Of a DNA stretch of 64,000 nt, positions 38,614 through 47,884 are shown in pieces. Source of the DNA: Stutzerimonas kunmingensis (GTDB lineage: Bacteria; Pseudomonadota; Gammaproteobacteria; Pseudomonadales; Pseudomonadaceae). The translations under genes were made by a program, and so were the position numbers. Each line of letters starts with the position of its first letter. Position 1 is the stretch's first letter. Location of the stretch: the NCBI RefSeq assembly GCF_002929225.1, contig NZ_PISM01000022.1:248001-312000 (forward strand), in the 5' to 3' direction. The notes beneath the pieces are model-generated. The model saw only the letters and a program-made list of their open reading frames with translations, had not been told where the DNA came from and searched no databases.

Positions 38614-41600
38614 ACCCGTTCGGCTTCTCAGTCCCTGGGCCCTGCTGCTCGTCGGCGGGCTAGTCGTTACCCTGCTGGTCGTCACCTACCATGGCGACGA
38701 GGTCTTCATGCCGAGCGAGCGGCAACCTGATGCCGTCTCGATCAGCTACGCCGAACTGCTGCTGGAAGCCCATCCTGATGACACCAGCTTGCGGCTCAAA
38801 CTCATCGAACAGCTCATTGCCCTCGGCGACCATGTCCGCGCCCGCTCACACGTCTTCAGGCTGAATGAGGCGTCCGGCGATGTCCGCTTTTTCCTAACGG
38901 AGCTGGCCGTACTCGAGGCTCAGGCGACTGAAAAAGCGGTTTCCGCCCAGACCCTCGCGGCGCTGAGTGCCCAACTACGCGGCGTGGTGCGCGAAGGGCT
39001 TAGCCTCGAACAACTGGCCCGGCTTGCCCGCCATGCCTTGGCGGTGAACGACCCGAGCCTGGCCGCGCAGGTCTACCTGGACCTGGCTGAGCGAGACGAG
39101 GCCAGACGACAGCAGTGGTTTGGCGAAGCGGTAACGGCCCACCTCGCCGCTGGCGAAACCGGAACGGCCGCACGCTTGCTGAGCGGAATGATCGCCCGTG
39201 TTGACAGTGCCGATGACCGGCAGCGCTATGTCAGCGAGGCGTTTTCGGCATACCTCGCCGCGGACCAGGGTGAACAGGCAGCGACCGTGGTGCATGCCAA
39301 TCTGGACATCTTGGACGCAGCCGATGGTGCGCTGCTTGAAGCGGCGGTAAAGGCGGGTATCGGCAGCCAGCGGTACGACCTGGCCGCTGAAATCCTGGCA
39401 CGCTGGCGGCTGCTCGATCCCGAAGGCGTGACCGCGCTGCGCAGCGAAATGCAGCTGCGCCTCGCGTCGGGTCAGCTCGAGCAGGCCTGGGAGGTCGGCC
39501 AGCAGCTGGCGAATGTCGCACCGCAGCCCGCCGAGACGCTCGAAACCATGGCCAAGCTCGGCGAATGGACAGGGCGGCCCAGCGAGGCCCTGGAGTACTG
39601 GCTGAAGTTGCTGCAGCAGCAGGATGGTCTGCAGGTGCGGGAGCACGCCTGGCGTCTGGCGGCCCAGCTGTTCGATTTCGATAACACCATCCGGTTGCTG
39701 GCCGGTGCGGGCGAAAGCCGGCAACTGTCCGATGCCGAGCTCGACGCCCTGGTCTACAGCCATGGCCAGCGCGGCACGCCAGAGCAGGCCGAGCGCTGGC
39801 TGCGTCAGTATCTCAGCGCCCATCCGGATCACAGCCTGGCCTGGGAGCGCCTCCAGCAGTTGCTGGAACAGACGCAGCAACTCGAGGCGCAGGTCGCGCT
39901 CTGGGCTGAGCGCGACCGCAGGTTCGGCGTGAGCCTCGAGCAACGATTGGCCTGGGCGCACGTGCATTGGGAGCTGTTCGATTTCCAGGCCGCCTGGGCC
40001 GTGCTCGATGCAGCCGACCGGCAGCAGGTCAGCGAACCCGCCTACTGGCTCTTGCGCGCCGAACTGGCGTGGGACTTGGAGCGTGATGAGGATGCAATGG
40101 AGGGCTATCAGCGGCTCCAGGAACTTGGGGTCGCCAACAGCGATACTGCCGACGAGCGGCTCATCACCCTTTACGAGCGTCACGCTCCGGCGCGGGCGCT
40201 GGACGTCATGATGGCCAGCTGGGAGCGCAAGCGGACCCCGGCGAATCTGACCCGCGCCTTGCAATGGGCGATGCAGCTGGATGACCTGCCACGGTTGCGC
40301 CTGCTGGTCGAGCAAGGCCTGCAGCTACCTGAAGGCGAACGAGTCGGCGCGCTATGGAGCGCCCGCGCCAGGCTCGCGGTGCAGGCGGGTGAACAGGCCG
40401 AGGCCGAGCGATTGCTGGTCGAGGCCGTTGCGCGCTTCCCGCACGCCGACGCGGTCAAGGAGCAGTTGCTCTGGCATTACATCGACACGGGCAACAAGGC
40501 GGCCCTGACCCCGCTGCTGCAGCGCTGGGAGCCGCTCGCGCACAAGCGCAGCAGCCTGTGGCTGCCCTATGCGAGTGGTTACCTGCTGCTCAATCGCAAC
40601 GAACTTGCGCTGCAGTGGTTCGACCGCTTCCTGCGACGCAACCCCGAGGACCTGCTGGTGCAGGCCGCTTACGCCGATGCATTGGACAACGCCGGCTATT
40701 TCGACCGAGCGCTGCGGTTGCGACGCCATCTGGCTGGGCTCTTCGATGGCCGGCCTGCGACGGCGGAGCCGGACACCTATCGGACCTACCTGAGCCTGCT
40801 CAGTGCGGGTGGGGCCGGCATCGAGATGGTGTTGCGCCTGGAGCGGCCCGATGCCCGCCCCATGCTGCAGATCTGGTTCGACCAGTTCAGCGAGCAGCTC
40901 GAGCGGCTCAACCAGCCGGCATTGAAGGACGAATGGCTTGGCTGGGCGCGTCGCAATGGCCTGCGCATCGATCGGTATGCCGAGCTGCAACACGCATTGC
41001 GCGCCCACAATGCCAGCGCGTTGGAGCGCCTGCTCGCCGGCGGCGGGCTCGATCCGGCGCAACGAGTCGAAGCCTTGCAACAGCTCGGTGCGTCCCATCG
41101 GGCGCTGAGCGAAAGTCTGGCGGCGCTTTCGCCGGACCAACCGGACGCGTTGCAACACCAGTTGCGGGGCCAGGCGCTGGCCCTCCAGGCGCGCCACCCG
41201 CAAGGCCTGCAGATCGGCCTGCGCCGGCAGGATTTCGGCACCCTGGAGCTGCGTGGTCAGACGGCGGAGATCGCCCGCCAGTTCGGGCGCGACTGGCATG
41301 CCAGCGCCCTGTTCAGCAGACAGCGGTATTCGGGGCCGGGCCTTTCTGACGCCAGCCCCGGTGTCGAGCGGTCCGCTGAGCTCCAGCTGACCCGCGAGCT
41401 CGGGCCGGCCTGGCTCGGCGCGGCGCTCGAGATCAGCGACCATGACGAAGGCGATCGCCAGGGCGCTGGTGTTTTTGGCGGCCTTCAACTCACCGATACC
41501 GATTCGCTTGAATTTCACGCCGACTGGCATCGCCAGGCTGAGGAGAGCGGCCTGGCTCGTGCACTCGCCCGTCGCGACTCGGTGGGCGTCAGTGCGACGC

Positions 41601-42112
41601 ATGGCCTTACACCCCGTGACCAGTTCAGCTGGTCGCTCGCGCAGCAGCGGTTCAGCACATTGGACGGCGAAGCGCTTGGCCACGGGCGCCAGCTGAATCT
41701 GGAATTCAGTCATGCACTGTTCTTCGAGGGGCCTAGCTGGACACTTCGCAGCGGCCTGAGCCATGCCGCCTATCGGCTGGCGGACGGGCCCTTGCATTCA
41801 GTCCCGCAAGAACCGGCCGATTACCTGCAGGAACGCTTCGGTCAGGTCTATGTCGCCAGCACCTGGCGCCGTGGCTTTCCCGGTGCGTTGAACCGCGAAA
41901 CCGCCCAATACAGCTGGCTGGTCGATGTGTTGGCCGGCTGGCAGTGGACTGAGCAGCAGGTCGGCTACGCGATCAACGCGGGTGTCGGGACGCGGCTGCT
42001 CGGTGACGACGAACTGGCGTTCACCCTGGGGTATCAGTCGGCGCCGCGCAACGGCGACGGCGAGCCAGGAGGCACGCTGAGCCTGACCTACAGCACCCGG
42101 TTCGGGCGCTGA
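38591..42112 (+). CDS. pelB: Pel export outer-membrane protein PelB
   Basis: A 1173-residue protein that moves Pel across the outer membrane. One inner-membrane-type helix (about residues 13-34) is followed by a long series of TPR-like helical repeats (about 50-880), for example ERWLRQYLSAHPDHSLAWERL. The C-terminal 280 residues have alternating beta-strand pattern ending in LSLTYSTRFGR, expected for a porin-like barrel. The TPR region in P. aeruginosa binds PelA. It starts inside the end of pelA, suggesting coupled translation. Confidence 0.93.
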   Translation: MRNSSATEPVRLLSPWALLLVGGLVVTLLVVTYHGDEVFMPSERQPDAVSISYAELLLEAHPDDTSLRLKLIEQLIALGDHVRARSHVFRLNEASGDVRFFLTELAVLEAQATEKAVSAQTLAALSAQLRGVVREGLSLEQLARLARHALAVNDPSLAAQVYLDLAERDEARRQQWFGEAVTAHLAAGETGTAARLLSGMIARVDSADDRQRYVSEAFSAYLAADQGEQAATVVHANLDILDAADGALLEAAVKAGIGSQRYDLAAEILARWRLLDPEGVTALRSEMQLRLASGQLEQAWEVGQQLANVAPQPAETLETMAKLGEWTGRPSEALEYWLKLLQQQDGLQVREHAWRLAAQLFDFDNTIRLLAGAGESRQLSDAELDALVYSHGQRGTPEQAERWLRQYLSAHPDHSLAWERLQQLLEQTQQLEAQVALWAERDRRFGVSLEQRLAWAHVHWELFDFQAAWAVLDAADRQQVSEPAYWLLRAELAWDLERDEDAMEGYQRLQELGVANSDTADERLITLYERHAPARALDVMMASWERKRTPANLTRALQWAMQLDDLPRLRLLVEQGLQLPEGERVGALWSARARLAVQAGEQAEAERLLVEAVARFPHADAVKEQLLWHYIDTGNKAALTPLLQRWEPLAHKRSSLWLPYASGYLLLNRNELALQWFDRFLRRNPEDLLVQAAYADALDNAGYFDRALRLRRHLAGLFDGRPATAEPDTYRTYLSLLSAGGAGIEMVLRLERPDARPMLQIWFDQFSEQLERLNQPALKDEWLGWARRNGLRIDRYAELQHALRAHNASALERLLAGGGLDPAQRVEALQQLGASHRALSESLAALSPDQPDALQHQLRGQALALQARHPQGLQIGLRRQDFGTLELRGQTAEIARQFGRDWHASALFSRQRYSGPGLSDASPGVERSAELQLTRELGPAWLGAALEISDHDEGDRQGAGVFGGLQLTDTDSLEFHADWHRQAEESGLARALARRDSVGVSATHGLTPRDQFSWSLAQQRFSTLDGEALGHGRQLNLEFSHALFFEGPSWTLRSGLSHAAYRLADGPLHSVPQEPADYLQERFGQVYVASTWRRGFPGALNRETAQYSWLVDVLAGWQWTEQQVGYAINAGVGTRLLGDDELAFTLGYQSAPRNGDGEPGGTLSLTYSTRFGR

Positions 42113-42134
42113 TTTCTCACAGGGAGATCCATCC

Positions 42135-42653
42135 ATGTCATTCATCCGTTATCTGGCCGTGCTCGCCGTGGCCATGTTGGCGACCGGCTGCAGCACCTTC
42201 ACCGATCACGATACGGCGACCCTGCCGCGTGAGGCCGCGTGGGGGCTGGTTCCGGTCGTCAATTTTTCGCAAGCCCCGCAGGCGGGCGAGCGGGTCGAGC
42301 AGATCCTGCTTAGCGTGCTGGCCGAGCAGGGCCTGCAGCCGCGGCATTACCCGGTCGCACCTCGGTCGGACCTGCCCATGCTCGACGACCGCAGTCGACT
42401 GGCCGATGCGCTGGCCTGGGCAGCATCGGAGCGGCTCGACTATGTCATCAGCGGCAGCGTCGAGGAGTGGCAGTACAAAAGCGGTCTGGACGGCGAGCCT
42501 GCGGTCGGTATCAGCCTGCAGGTGATCGAGTCGGCGACGGGGCGGGTCGTCTGGAGCAAGAGCGGTGCACGTGCCGGCTGGTCACGCGAGAGCATCGCCG
42601 GTACTGGGCAGAAGGTGTTGCGCGAGCTGGCCGGCGCGTTGCGGCTCGAATGA
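42135..42653 (+). CDS. pelC: Pel outer-membrane lipoprotein PelC
   Basis: A 172-residue lipoprotein. The signal peptide ends in the lipobox LATGC with Cys19 as the lipidated residue. The mature part has the PelC features AWGLVPVVNFSQAPQAGERVEQILL and YVISGSVEEWQYKSG. In P. aeruginosa PelC forms a twelve-subunit ring under the outer membrane that guides the polymer to PelB. GGGAG lies upstream of the ATG. Its stop overlaps the pelD start (ATGATG). Confidence 0.93.
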   Translation: MSFIRYLAVLAVAMLATGCSTFTDHDTATLPREAAWGLVPVVNFSQAPQAGERVEQILLSVLAEQGLQPRHYPVAPRSDLPMLDDRSRLADALAWAASERLDYVISGSVEEWQYKSGLDGEPAVGISLQVIESATGRVVWSKSGARAGWSRESIAGTGQKVLRELAGALRLE

Positions 42654-44026
42654 TGTCCGTCGGATCGGCACACAAGGACTTCACGCTGGCGCCGCGCGCC
42701 GGCGCGGCTGTGTCGTGGCTGGAAACCTGGGTGATCACCGGCCTGGCGATCGGCCTGGGTTACTGGTTGTCCCCCGAAGACCCGCTCATGGTGCAGGCTT
42801 CGTTTCCCTGGCCGCTGATGGCGCCCCTGTTGCTCGGCATGCGCTACGGCTTCATGCGGGGCATGGTCAGCGCGGTGCTGCTGATCCTCGCGCTTATCGC
42901 CTATCACCGCTACGGCGACGGGCTGTACCCGCAGATGCCGGCGTCCTTCATCGTTGGTGTGCTCGTCAGCGGCATGCTGGTAGGGGAGTTTCGCGACATC
43001 TGGGAGCGGCGCCTGGAACGGCTCGACCTGGCCAACGACTACCGCCAGTTGCGGCTCGACGAGTTCACCCGGGCTCATTACATCCTTCGCATCTCTCATG
43101 ACCGTCTGGAGCAGCGGGTCGCGGGCAACGATCAGAGCCTGCGCAGCTCGCTGCTTGGCTTGCGCAACCAGCTGCGCGACCTGCCTCGTGGCGACGATGC
43201 GCTGCGGGCCCTGGCGGAACCGGTCCTGGGTCTGCTGGCCCAGTACGGCACCTTCCGCGCCGCGGCGCTCTATCGGGTGCGCGACGGTGTTGCGCTGCCC
43301 GGCGCGCTGAGTGCCATGGGCGATGTCGCCCCGCTCGACCACGACGACTTGCTCATGCGTATGTGCCTGCAGCGCGGCGAGCTTGTCAGCATCCGCGAGC
43401 ACCTGATCGAGCGAGGCGAGCATCGGCAACATTCGCGTTACCAGCTGTGCGTCCCGCTGAGCGACACCGAAGGATGCTTCCTGGCAGTGCTTGCCATCGA
43501 GCAGATGCCCTTCTTCTCGTTCAACGACCGGGTGTTCGGCCTGCTCGCCATCCTGGCCGGGCACATCGCGGACCTGATCCTGAGCGATCCGGAGCTGCTC
43601 CATCTGCAGGACATGGACAGCCAGCACTTCAGCCAGAACCTCAAGCGCTCGGCCAGCGATGCACGGCTTCACGGGCTCGATGCCAGCCTGTTCGCACTGC
43701 AGGTGAAGGCGTCGGCCAACAGCGACAGGCTGTTGCGCCTGATCGAGGACAGCCGTCGCGGGTTGGATCTGCAGCTCAGGCTGACCGACCAGGACGGCGA
43801 CACCTGCGTGCTGGTGCTGCTGCCCTTGACCTCCGCCGAAGGCGCTCAGGGCTATCTGTTACGCCTCAATACGCTGCTGGGCGAGCGGTTTGGCCAGGGG
43901 CAGACGCTGGACAGCCTGCAGGTTCGGGTGCTGGCGCACGACATCGGCGCGGAATACGGGCAGGAAGCCTTGCGTCATTTCCTCTACAGCGAGTGTGGCT
44001 TGAATGATCAGCAAGTGGCTGTTTAG
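42650..44026 (+). CDS. pelD: c-di-GMP receptor PelD
   Basis: A 458-residue inner-membrane protein that senses c-di-GMP and activates Pel synthesis. Four helices occupy about residues 20-110 (TWVITGLAIGLGYWLS to GVLVSGMLVGEF), then a helical linker, a GAF domain (about 180-320) and a degenerate GGDEF domain. The inhibitory-site motif RxxD is Arg370-Gly-Leu-Asp373, equivalent to Arg367/Asp370 of P. aeruginosa PelD. The catalytic GGDEF is absent, so it binds but does not make c-di-GMP. Two adjacent ATG codons are possible starts. It overlaps pelC and pelE. Confidence 0.95.
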   Translation: MMSVGSAHKDFTLAPRAGAAVSWLETWVITGLAIGLGYWLSPEDPLMVQASFPWPLMAPLLLGMRYGFMRGMVSAVLLILALIAYHRYGDGLYPQMPASFIVGVLVSGMLVGEFRDIWERRLERLDLANDYRQLRLDEFTRAHYILRISHDRLEQRVAGNDQSLRSSLLGLRNQLRDLPRGDDALRALAEPVLGLLAQYGTFRAAALYRVRDGVALPGALSAMGDVAPLDHDDLLMRMCLQRGELVSIREHLIERGEHRQHSRYQLCVPLSDTEGCFLAVLAIEQMPFFSFNDRVFGLLAILAGHIADLILSDPELLHLQDMDSQHFSQNLKRSASDARLHGLDASLFALQVKASANSDRLLRLIEDSRRGLDLQLRLTDQDGDTCVLVLLPLTSAEGAQGYLLRLNTLLGERFGQGQTLDSLQVRVLAHDIGAEYGQEALRHFLYSECGLNDQQVAV

Positions 44027-44993
44027 TGGCGCGCTGCTGTTCGAGCTGAGCAGCTGGGCGGCGTTCCACGAGCGTTTGAGCGTTGCGCAGGCGACATCGC
44101 TGTATCTGGGGGCGCATGCCGCGAGCAGCGCCTTGCTGGCGGCCGGAATCTGGCTGCTCCTGCCTCGTCGCTACAAACTGCCGCTGCCGTGGAGCCCGTT
44201 ATTCATCTTCTGTCTGGCGTTCTTCGTTCCGGTGTTGGGCGCGGTTGGGGTGGCGGCTGCGCTCTTTCCGGCGCTGTACCTGCCCCGGCGTCGGCAGGAG
44301 AAGAGCTGGGACTCGATGGGGCTTCCGGAGTTGCCTTTCCGACCGCAGGAGCGCGGCAAGGAACTAATGTTCAACGACGGCGGCCTGCAGGACGTGCTGC
44401 GTCATGCTCCAGATACGGACAAACGGATGGCCGCGCTGTTCGCTACGCGTCGCATGCCGTCCCGCGAAGCCATCCCCATCCTCAAGCTGGCGTTGCGTGA
44501 TTCGGCTGATGATGTCCGGCTTCTGGCCTATTCGATGCTCGACAAACAGGAAAGTGAGATCAACCTGCGGATCGAGACGGCTCTGCGACAGCTTGCGGTG
44601 GCGGAGGGCGCCCACCGTACGGCATTGCACGATGCCCTGGCGCGCTGGTATTGGGAGCTGGCCTATCTTGGGCTGGCCCAGGGAAGCGTCCTGGACCATG
44701 TCCTGGAGCAGGCGCGCGAGCATGCGCAGCGCACGCTGGACATCCCGGGCAATCCCTATGCGCATGTCCTGGCGGGGCGGATCGCCCTGGAGCAGGGGCG
44801 GCTCGAAACCGCGGCGGACCACTTCTCTCACGCAGAAGCGGCCGGCGTCGGAGTGCCGACACTGGCTCCTTTCCGTGCGGAAATCGCCTTTCTTCAGAGA
44901 CGTTATGCCGAGGTTCGCCAGCAGTTGGCCGCGCTCCCGTCCGAAACCCTGCAGCGTCCGCCTTTCGCTGCCCTTGCGAAGTACTGGTTGTGA
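44004..44993 (+). CDS. pelE: Pel biosynthesis inner-membrane protein PelE
   Basis: A 329-residue protein with two N-terminal membrane helices (KWLFSGALLFELSSWAAF and the region around LPWSPLFIFCLAFFVPVLGAV is a helix-rich stretch). A cytosolic TPR-like helical domain follows (RMPSREAIPILKLALRD, AYSMLDKQESEINLRIE). PelE joins PelD, PelF and PelG in the synthase-transport complex. It begins 23 bases inside pelD and ends just before pelF, in line with a tightly coupled operon. Confidence 0.92.
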   Translation: MISKWLFSGALLFELSSWAAFHERLSVAQATSLYLGAHAASSALLAAGIWLLLPRRYKLPLPWSPLFIFCLAFFVPVLGAVGVAAALFPALYLPRRRQEKSWDSMGLPELPFRPQERGKELMFNDGGLQDVLRHAPDTDKRMAALFATRRMPSREAIPILKLALRDSADDVRLLAYSMLDKQESEINLRIETALRQLAVAEGAHRTALHDALARWYWELAYLGLAQGSVLDHVLEQAREHAQRTLDIPGNPYAHVLAGRIALEQGRLETAADHFSHAEAAGVGVPTLAPFRAEIAFLQRRYAEVRQQLAALPSETLQRPPFAALAKYWL

Positions 44994-44998
44994 CCCTC

Positions 44999-46510
44999 AT
45001 GCGATCCGAAACGCCTATCGCCGATATCTGCCTGCTGCTCGAGGGCACCTGGCCCTATGTGCGGGGTGGCGTGTCCAGTTGGGTGAACCAACTGATCCTG
45101 GGGCTGCCGGACTTCACCTTCTCGGTGGTATTCATCGGCGGGCAGCGAGAGGCTTACGGGGAGCGGCAGTACAGGATTCCGGCCAACGTCGTGCACATTG
45201 AAGAGCACTTCCTGGAAAGCGCCTGGCGTCCGGTCGAGGCGCTCGGCCGGGTCGGGCACGAAGGCGCGGGAGAGACCATGCGGCAGATGCATCGCTATCT
45301 CCACGACCCGGGCATCCAGGACGAAGCGCTCGGCGAAGGCCTGCTCGACACGCTGGCTTCTGGTCGGCTGTGTCTTGAGGACGTGCTGCGCAGCCGATCG
45401 AGCTGGGAGGCGATCACCGAGGGTTACACCCGGCATTGCAGCGACCCCTCGTTCGTCAATTACTTCTGGACACTGCGCACCATGCATGCGCCGATCGTCA
45501 TGCTTTCGCAGGTTGCGGCCCGGCTACCCAGGGCGCGGGCCCTGCACTCGATCTCGACCGGATACGCGGGGTTGCTGGGGGCCGTGCTGCAGCGTCGCTG
45601 GCAGTGTGCGTACATGCTTAGCGAACACGGCATCTACACCAAGGAACGCAAGATCGACCTGGCCCAGGCCAGTTGGATATCCGAAGGCCCGGACGAGGCC
45701 TTGCGTACCGGCTTGGACACCGAGTTCAGCTATATCCGCAACCTGTGGATCCGCTTTTTCGAGCGCATCGGCCTGCTGACCTACCGCGCGGCAGACCCGA
45801 TCATCTCGCTGTACGCAGGCAACCGGCAGCGCCAGATCGCTGATGGCGCGCAACCCTCGCGTACCCGCGTGATCCCGAACGGCATCGCCATGTCGGTCTG
45901 GGCCGATGCGCTGCAGCGCCGCCCAGCGGGGATTGCGCCAGTGGTCGGGCTCGTCGGCCGCGTGGTCCCGATCAAGGACGTGAAGACCTTCATCCGGGCG
46001 ATGCGTGGCGTGGTCAGTGCCATACCGGAGGCCGAGGGTTGGGTGGTCGGGCCCGAGGAAGAGGATCGCGCCTATGCGGCCGAATGCCGAAGTCTGGTCG
46101 CCAGCCTCGGATTGGAAGGCAAGGTGAAGTTCCTCGGGTTCCGGCAGATCCACGACCTGTTGCCCAACCTAGGCCTCATGGTGCTGACCTCGATCAGCGA
46201 GGCCCAGCCCTTGGTGATTCTCGAAGCTTGGGCAGCGGGAACGCCTGTGGTCAGCAGCGATGTCGGTTCCTGCCGAGAGTTGATCGACGGGGCGGCGGAC
46301 GAGTCGCCACCGCTGGGTTGCGCCGGGGAGGTGGTCGCCATTGCCGACCCCCAGGCGACGGCCAGGGCGATCATCGGCCTGCTCGGCAACCCCGAGCGCT
46401 GGCGGGCGGCCCAGGCGGTGGGACTCGAACGGGTGAATCGCTATTACACCGAGGCCCTGATGCTCGATCGTTATCGCAATCTCTATCGCAACGCCACGGG
46501 GAGGCGCTGA
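44999..46510 (+). CDS. pelF: Pel glycosyltransferase PelF
   Basis: A 503-residue cytosolic GT4-family glycosyltransferase that polymerises Pel. The family start ICLLLEGTWPYVRGGVSSWV is diagnostic. The nucleotide-sugar domain carries VVGLVGRVVPIKDVKTFI and the ExxxxxxxE-type block SEAQPLVILEAWAAGTPVV. An alternative GTG start three codons upstream, overlapping the pelE stop, would give 506 residues, nearer to the PAO1 length. No strong ribosome site is seen for either, in keeping with translational coupling. Confidence 0.94.
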   Translation: MRSETPIADICLLLEGTWPYVRGGVSSWVNQLILGLPDFTFSVVFIGGQREAYGERQYRIPANVVHIEEHFLESAWRPVEALGRVGHEGAGETMRQMHRYLHDPGIQDEALGEGLLDTLASGRLCLEDVLRSRSSWEAITEGYTRHCSDPSFVNYFWTLRTMHAPIVMLSQVAARLPRARALHSISTGYAGLLGAVLQRRWQCAYMLSEHGIYTKERKIDLAQASWISEGPDEALRTGLDTEFSYIRNLWIRFFERIGLLTYRAADPIISLYAGNRQRQIADGAQPSRTRVIPNGIAMSVWADALQRRPAGIAPVVGLVGRVVPIKDVKTFIRAMRGVVSAIPEAEGWVVGPEEEDRAYAAECRSLVASLGLEGKVKFLGFRQIHDLLPNLGLMVLTSISEAQPLVILEAWAAGTPVVSSDVGSCRELIDGAADESPPLGCAGEVVAIADPQATARAIIGLLGNPERWRAAQAVGLERVNRYYTEALMLDRYRNLYRNATGRR

Positions 46511-46511
46511 C

Positions 46512-47882
46512 ATGGCCGGTATCGGTTTCGAGCTGCGCAAAATCCTGTCGCGCGATTCCTATACGGCTACGCTCCGCGCCTATGTCTATGCCGGCTTGAT
46601 CAGTTCGGGCCCGTGGGTGCTGTCGATCATCAGCGTGATGCTGATCGGGGTGATGAGTCTTGGAGTGGTCGTGCCGGAGCTGCTGGTGCGCCAGTTCCTG
46701 GTCAGCGTGACCTACCTGATGGCCGCTTCGCTGATCCTTACCGGTGGCGCTCAGCTGTTCTTCACCCGGTTCATTTCGGATCGGCTGTTCGAGAAGCGAC
46801 AGGACTGCATCCTGCCGAATCTGGTGGGCATCCTGCTGATGGTCACGGTGGCTTCGGGTGTGCTGGGATTCGCCTTGCTGAGCCTGGTGTTCGATCAACC
46901 GTTCGGATACCGGCTGCTGATGCTGGCCAACTTCGTCGTGCTGTGCAACCTGTGGCTGACCATCATCTTCCTGTCGGGCATGAAGGCCTACAACCGCATC
47001 CTGCTGATCATGGTCATCGGCTATTCGCTGATGGTGCTGTGCGCCTATCTGCTGCGGTTCATGAAGCTCGAAGGGCTGCTCCTCGGCCTGCTGATCGGGC
47101 ATGCGAGCCTGTTCTTCATGTTCCTGTTCGACATCCTTCGGGAGTACCCGGCCCGGCGGCTGGTGGCGTTCGATTTCCTCGAGCGCCGGCAGGTTTTCCT
47201 GAGCCTGCTGGTCACAGGGCTGTGCTACAACCTGGGAATCTGGATCGACAAGATCCTGTTCTGGTTCAACCCCAGCACGTCGAGTCAGGTGATCGGGCCG
47301 TTGCGTGCTTCGATGCTCTACGACCTGCCGATATTTCTGGCCTACCTAGCGATCATCCCAGGCATGGCGGTGTTCCTCGTGCGCATCGAGACGGACTTCG
47401 CGGAGTGGTATGAGCGGCTCTTCTCGGCCATTCGCGGGGGCGAGACGCTGCAGCACATCGGCCAGCTCAAGCAGCAGATGATCCTGGCGGTGCGTCAGGG
47501 GTTGCTGGAAATCTGCAAGGTCCAGGGCCTGACCGTCGTGCTGCTGTTTCTCGTTGCACCCGACCTGCTCGCCTGGTTGGGGATTTCGGCCTATTACCTG
47601 CCGCTGTTCTACGTCGACCTGATCGGCGTGAGCATTCAGGTCGTGTTCATGGCGCTGCTCAACGTCTTTTTCTACTTGGACAAGCGCCGGATCGTGCTGG
47701 AGCTGTGCCTGATCTTCGTGCTGCTCAATGCGATGTTGACGGTGATCAGCCAGCACATGGGCCCGAGCTTCTTCGGCTATGGTTTTACGCTGTCGGTGCT
47801 GGCGTGTGTTCTGCTGGGGCTGGTTCGCCTGTCCAGCAGTCTCGAGGATCTGGAATACGAAACCTTCATGCTGGGCCGCTGA
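46512..47882 (+). CDS. pelG: Pel inner-membrane transporter PelG
   Basis: A 456-residue membrane protein of the Wzx-like MOP superfamily with about 12 helices. The start MAGIGFELRKILSRDSY is characteristic of PelG. Later blocks include YNLGIWIDKILFWFNP and LVAPDLLAWLGISAYYLPLFY. It forms the inner-membrane channel together with PelD and PelE. It begins one base after the pelF stop. The gene ends two bases from the convergent hydrolase stop, with no terminator visible. Confidence 0.94.
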   Translation: MAGIGFELRKILSRDSYTATLRAYVYAGLISSGPWVLSIISVMLIGVMSLGVVVPELLVRQFLVSVTYLMAASLILTGGAQLFFTRFISDRLFEKRQDCILPNLVGILLMVTVASGVLGFALLSLVFDQPFGYRLLMLANFVVLCNLWLTIIFLSGMKAYNRILLIMVIGYSLMVLCAYLLRFMKLEGLLLGLLIGHASLFFMFLFDILREYPARRLVAFDFLERRQVFLSLLVTGLCYNLGIWIDKILFWFNPSTSSQVIGPLRASMLYDLPIFLAYLAIIPGMAVFLVRIETDFAEWYERLFSAIRGGETLQHIGQLKQQMILAVRQGLLEICKVQGLTVVLLFLVAPDLLAWLGISAYYLPLFYVDLIGVSIQVVFMALLNVFFYLDKRRIVLELCLIFVLLNAMLTVISQHMGPSFFGYGFTLSVLACVLLGLVRLSSSLEDLEYETFMLGR

Positions 47883-47884
47883 AA

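Noticed and set aside
40352-41797. Long minus-strand open frame inside pelB
   Set aside because: Antisense to an intact PelB with TPR and barrel features; no start site or domain supports it.
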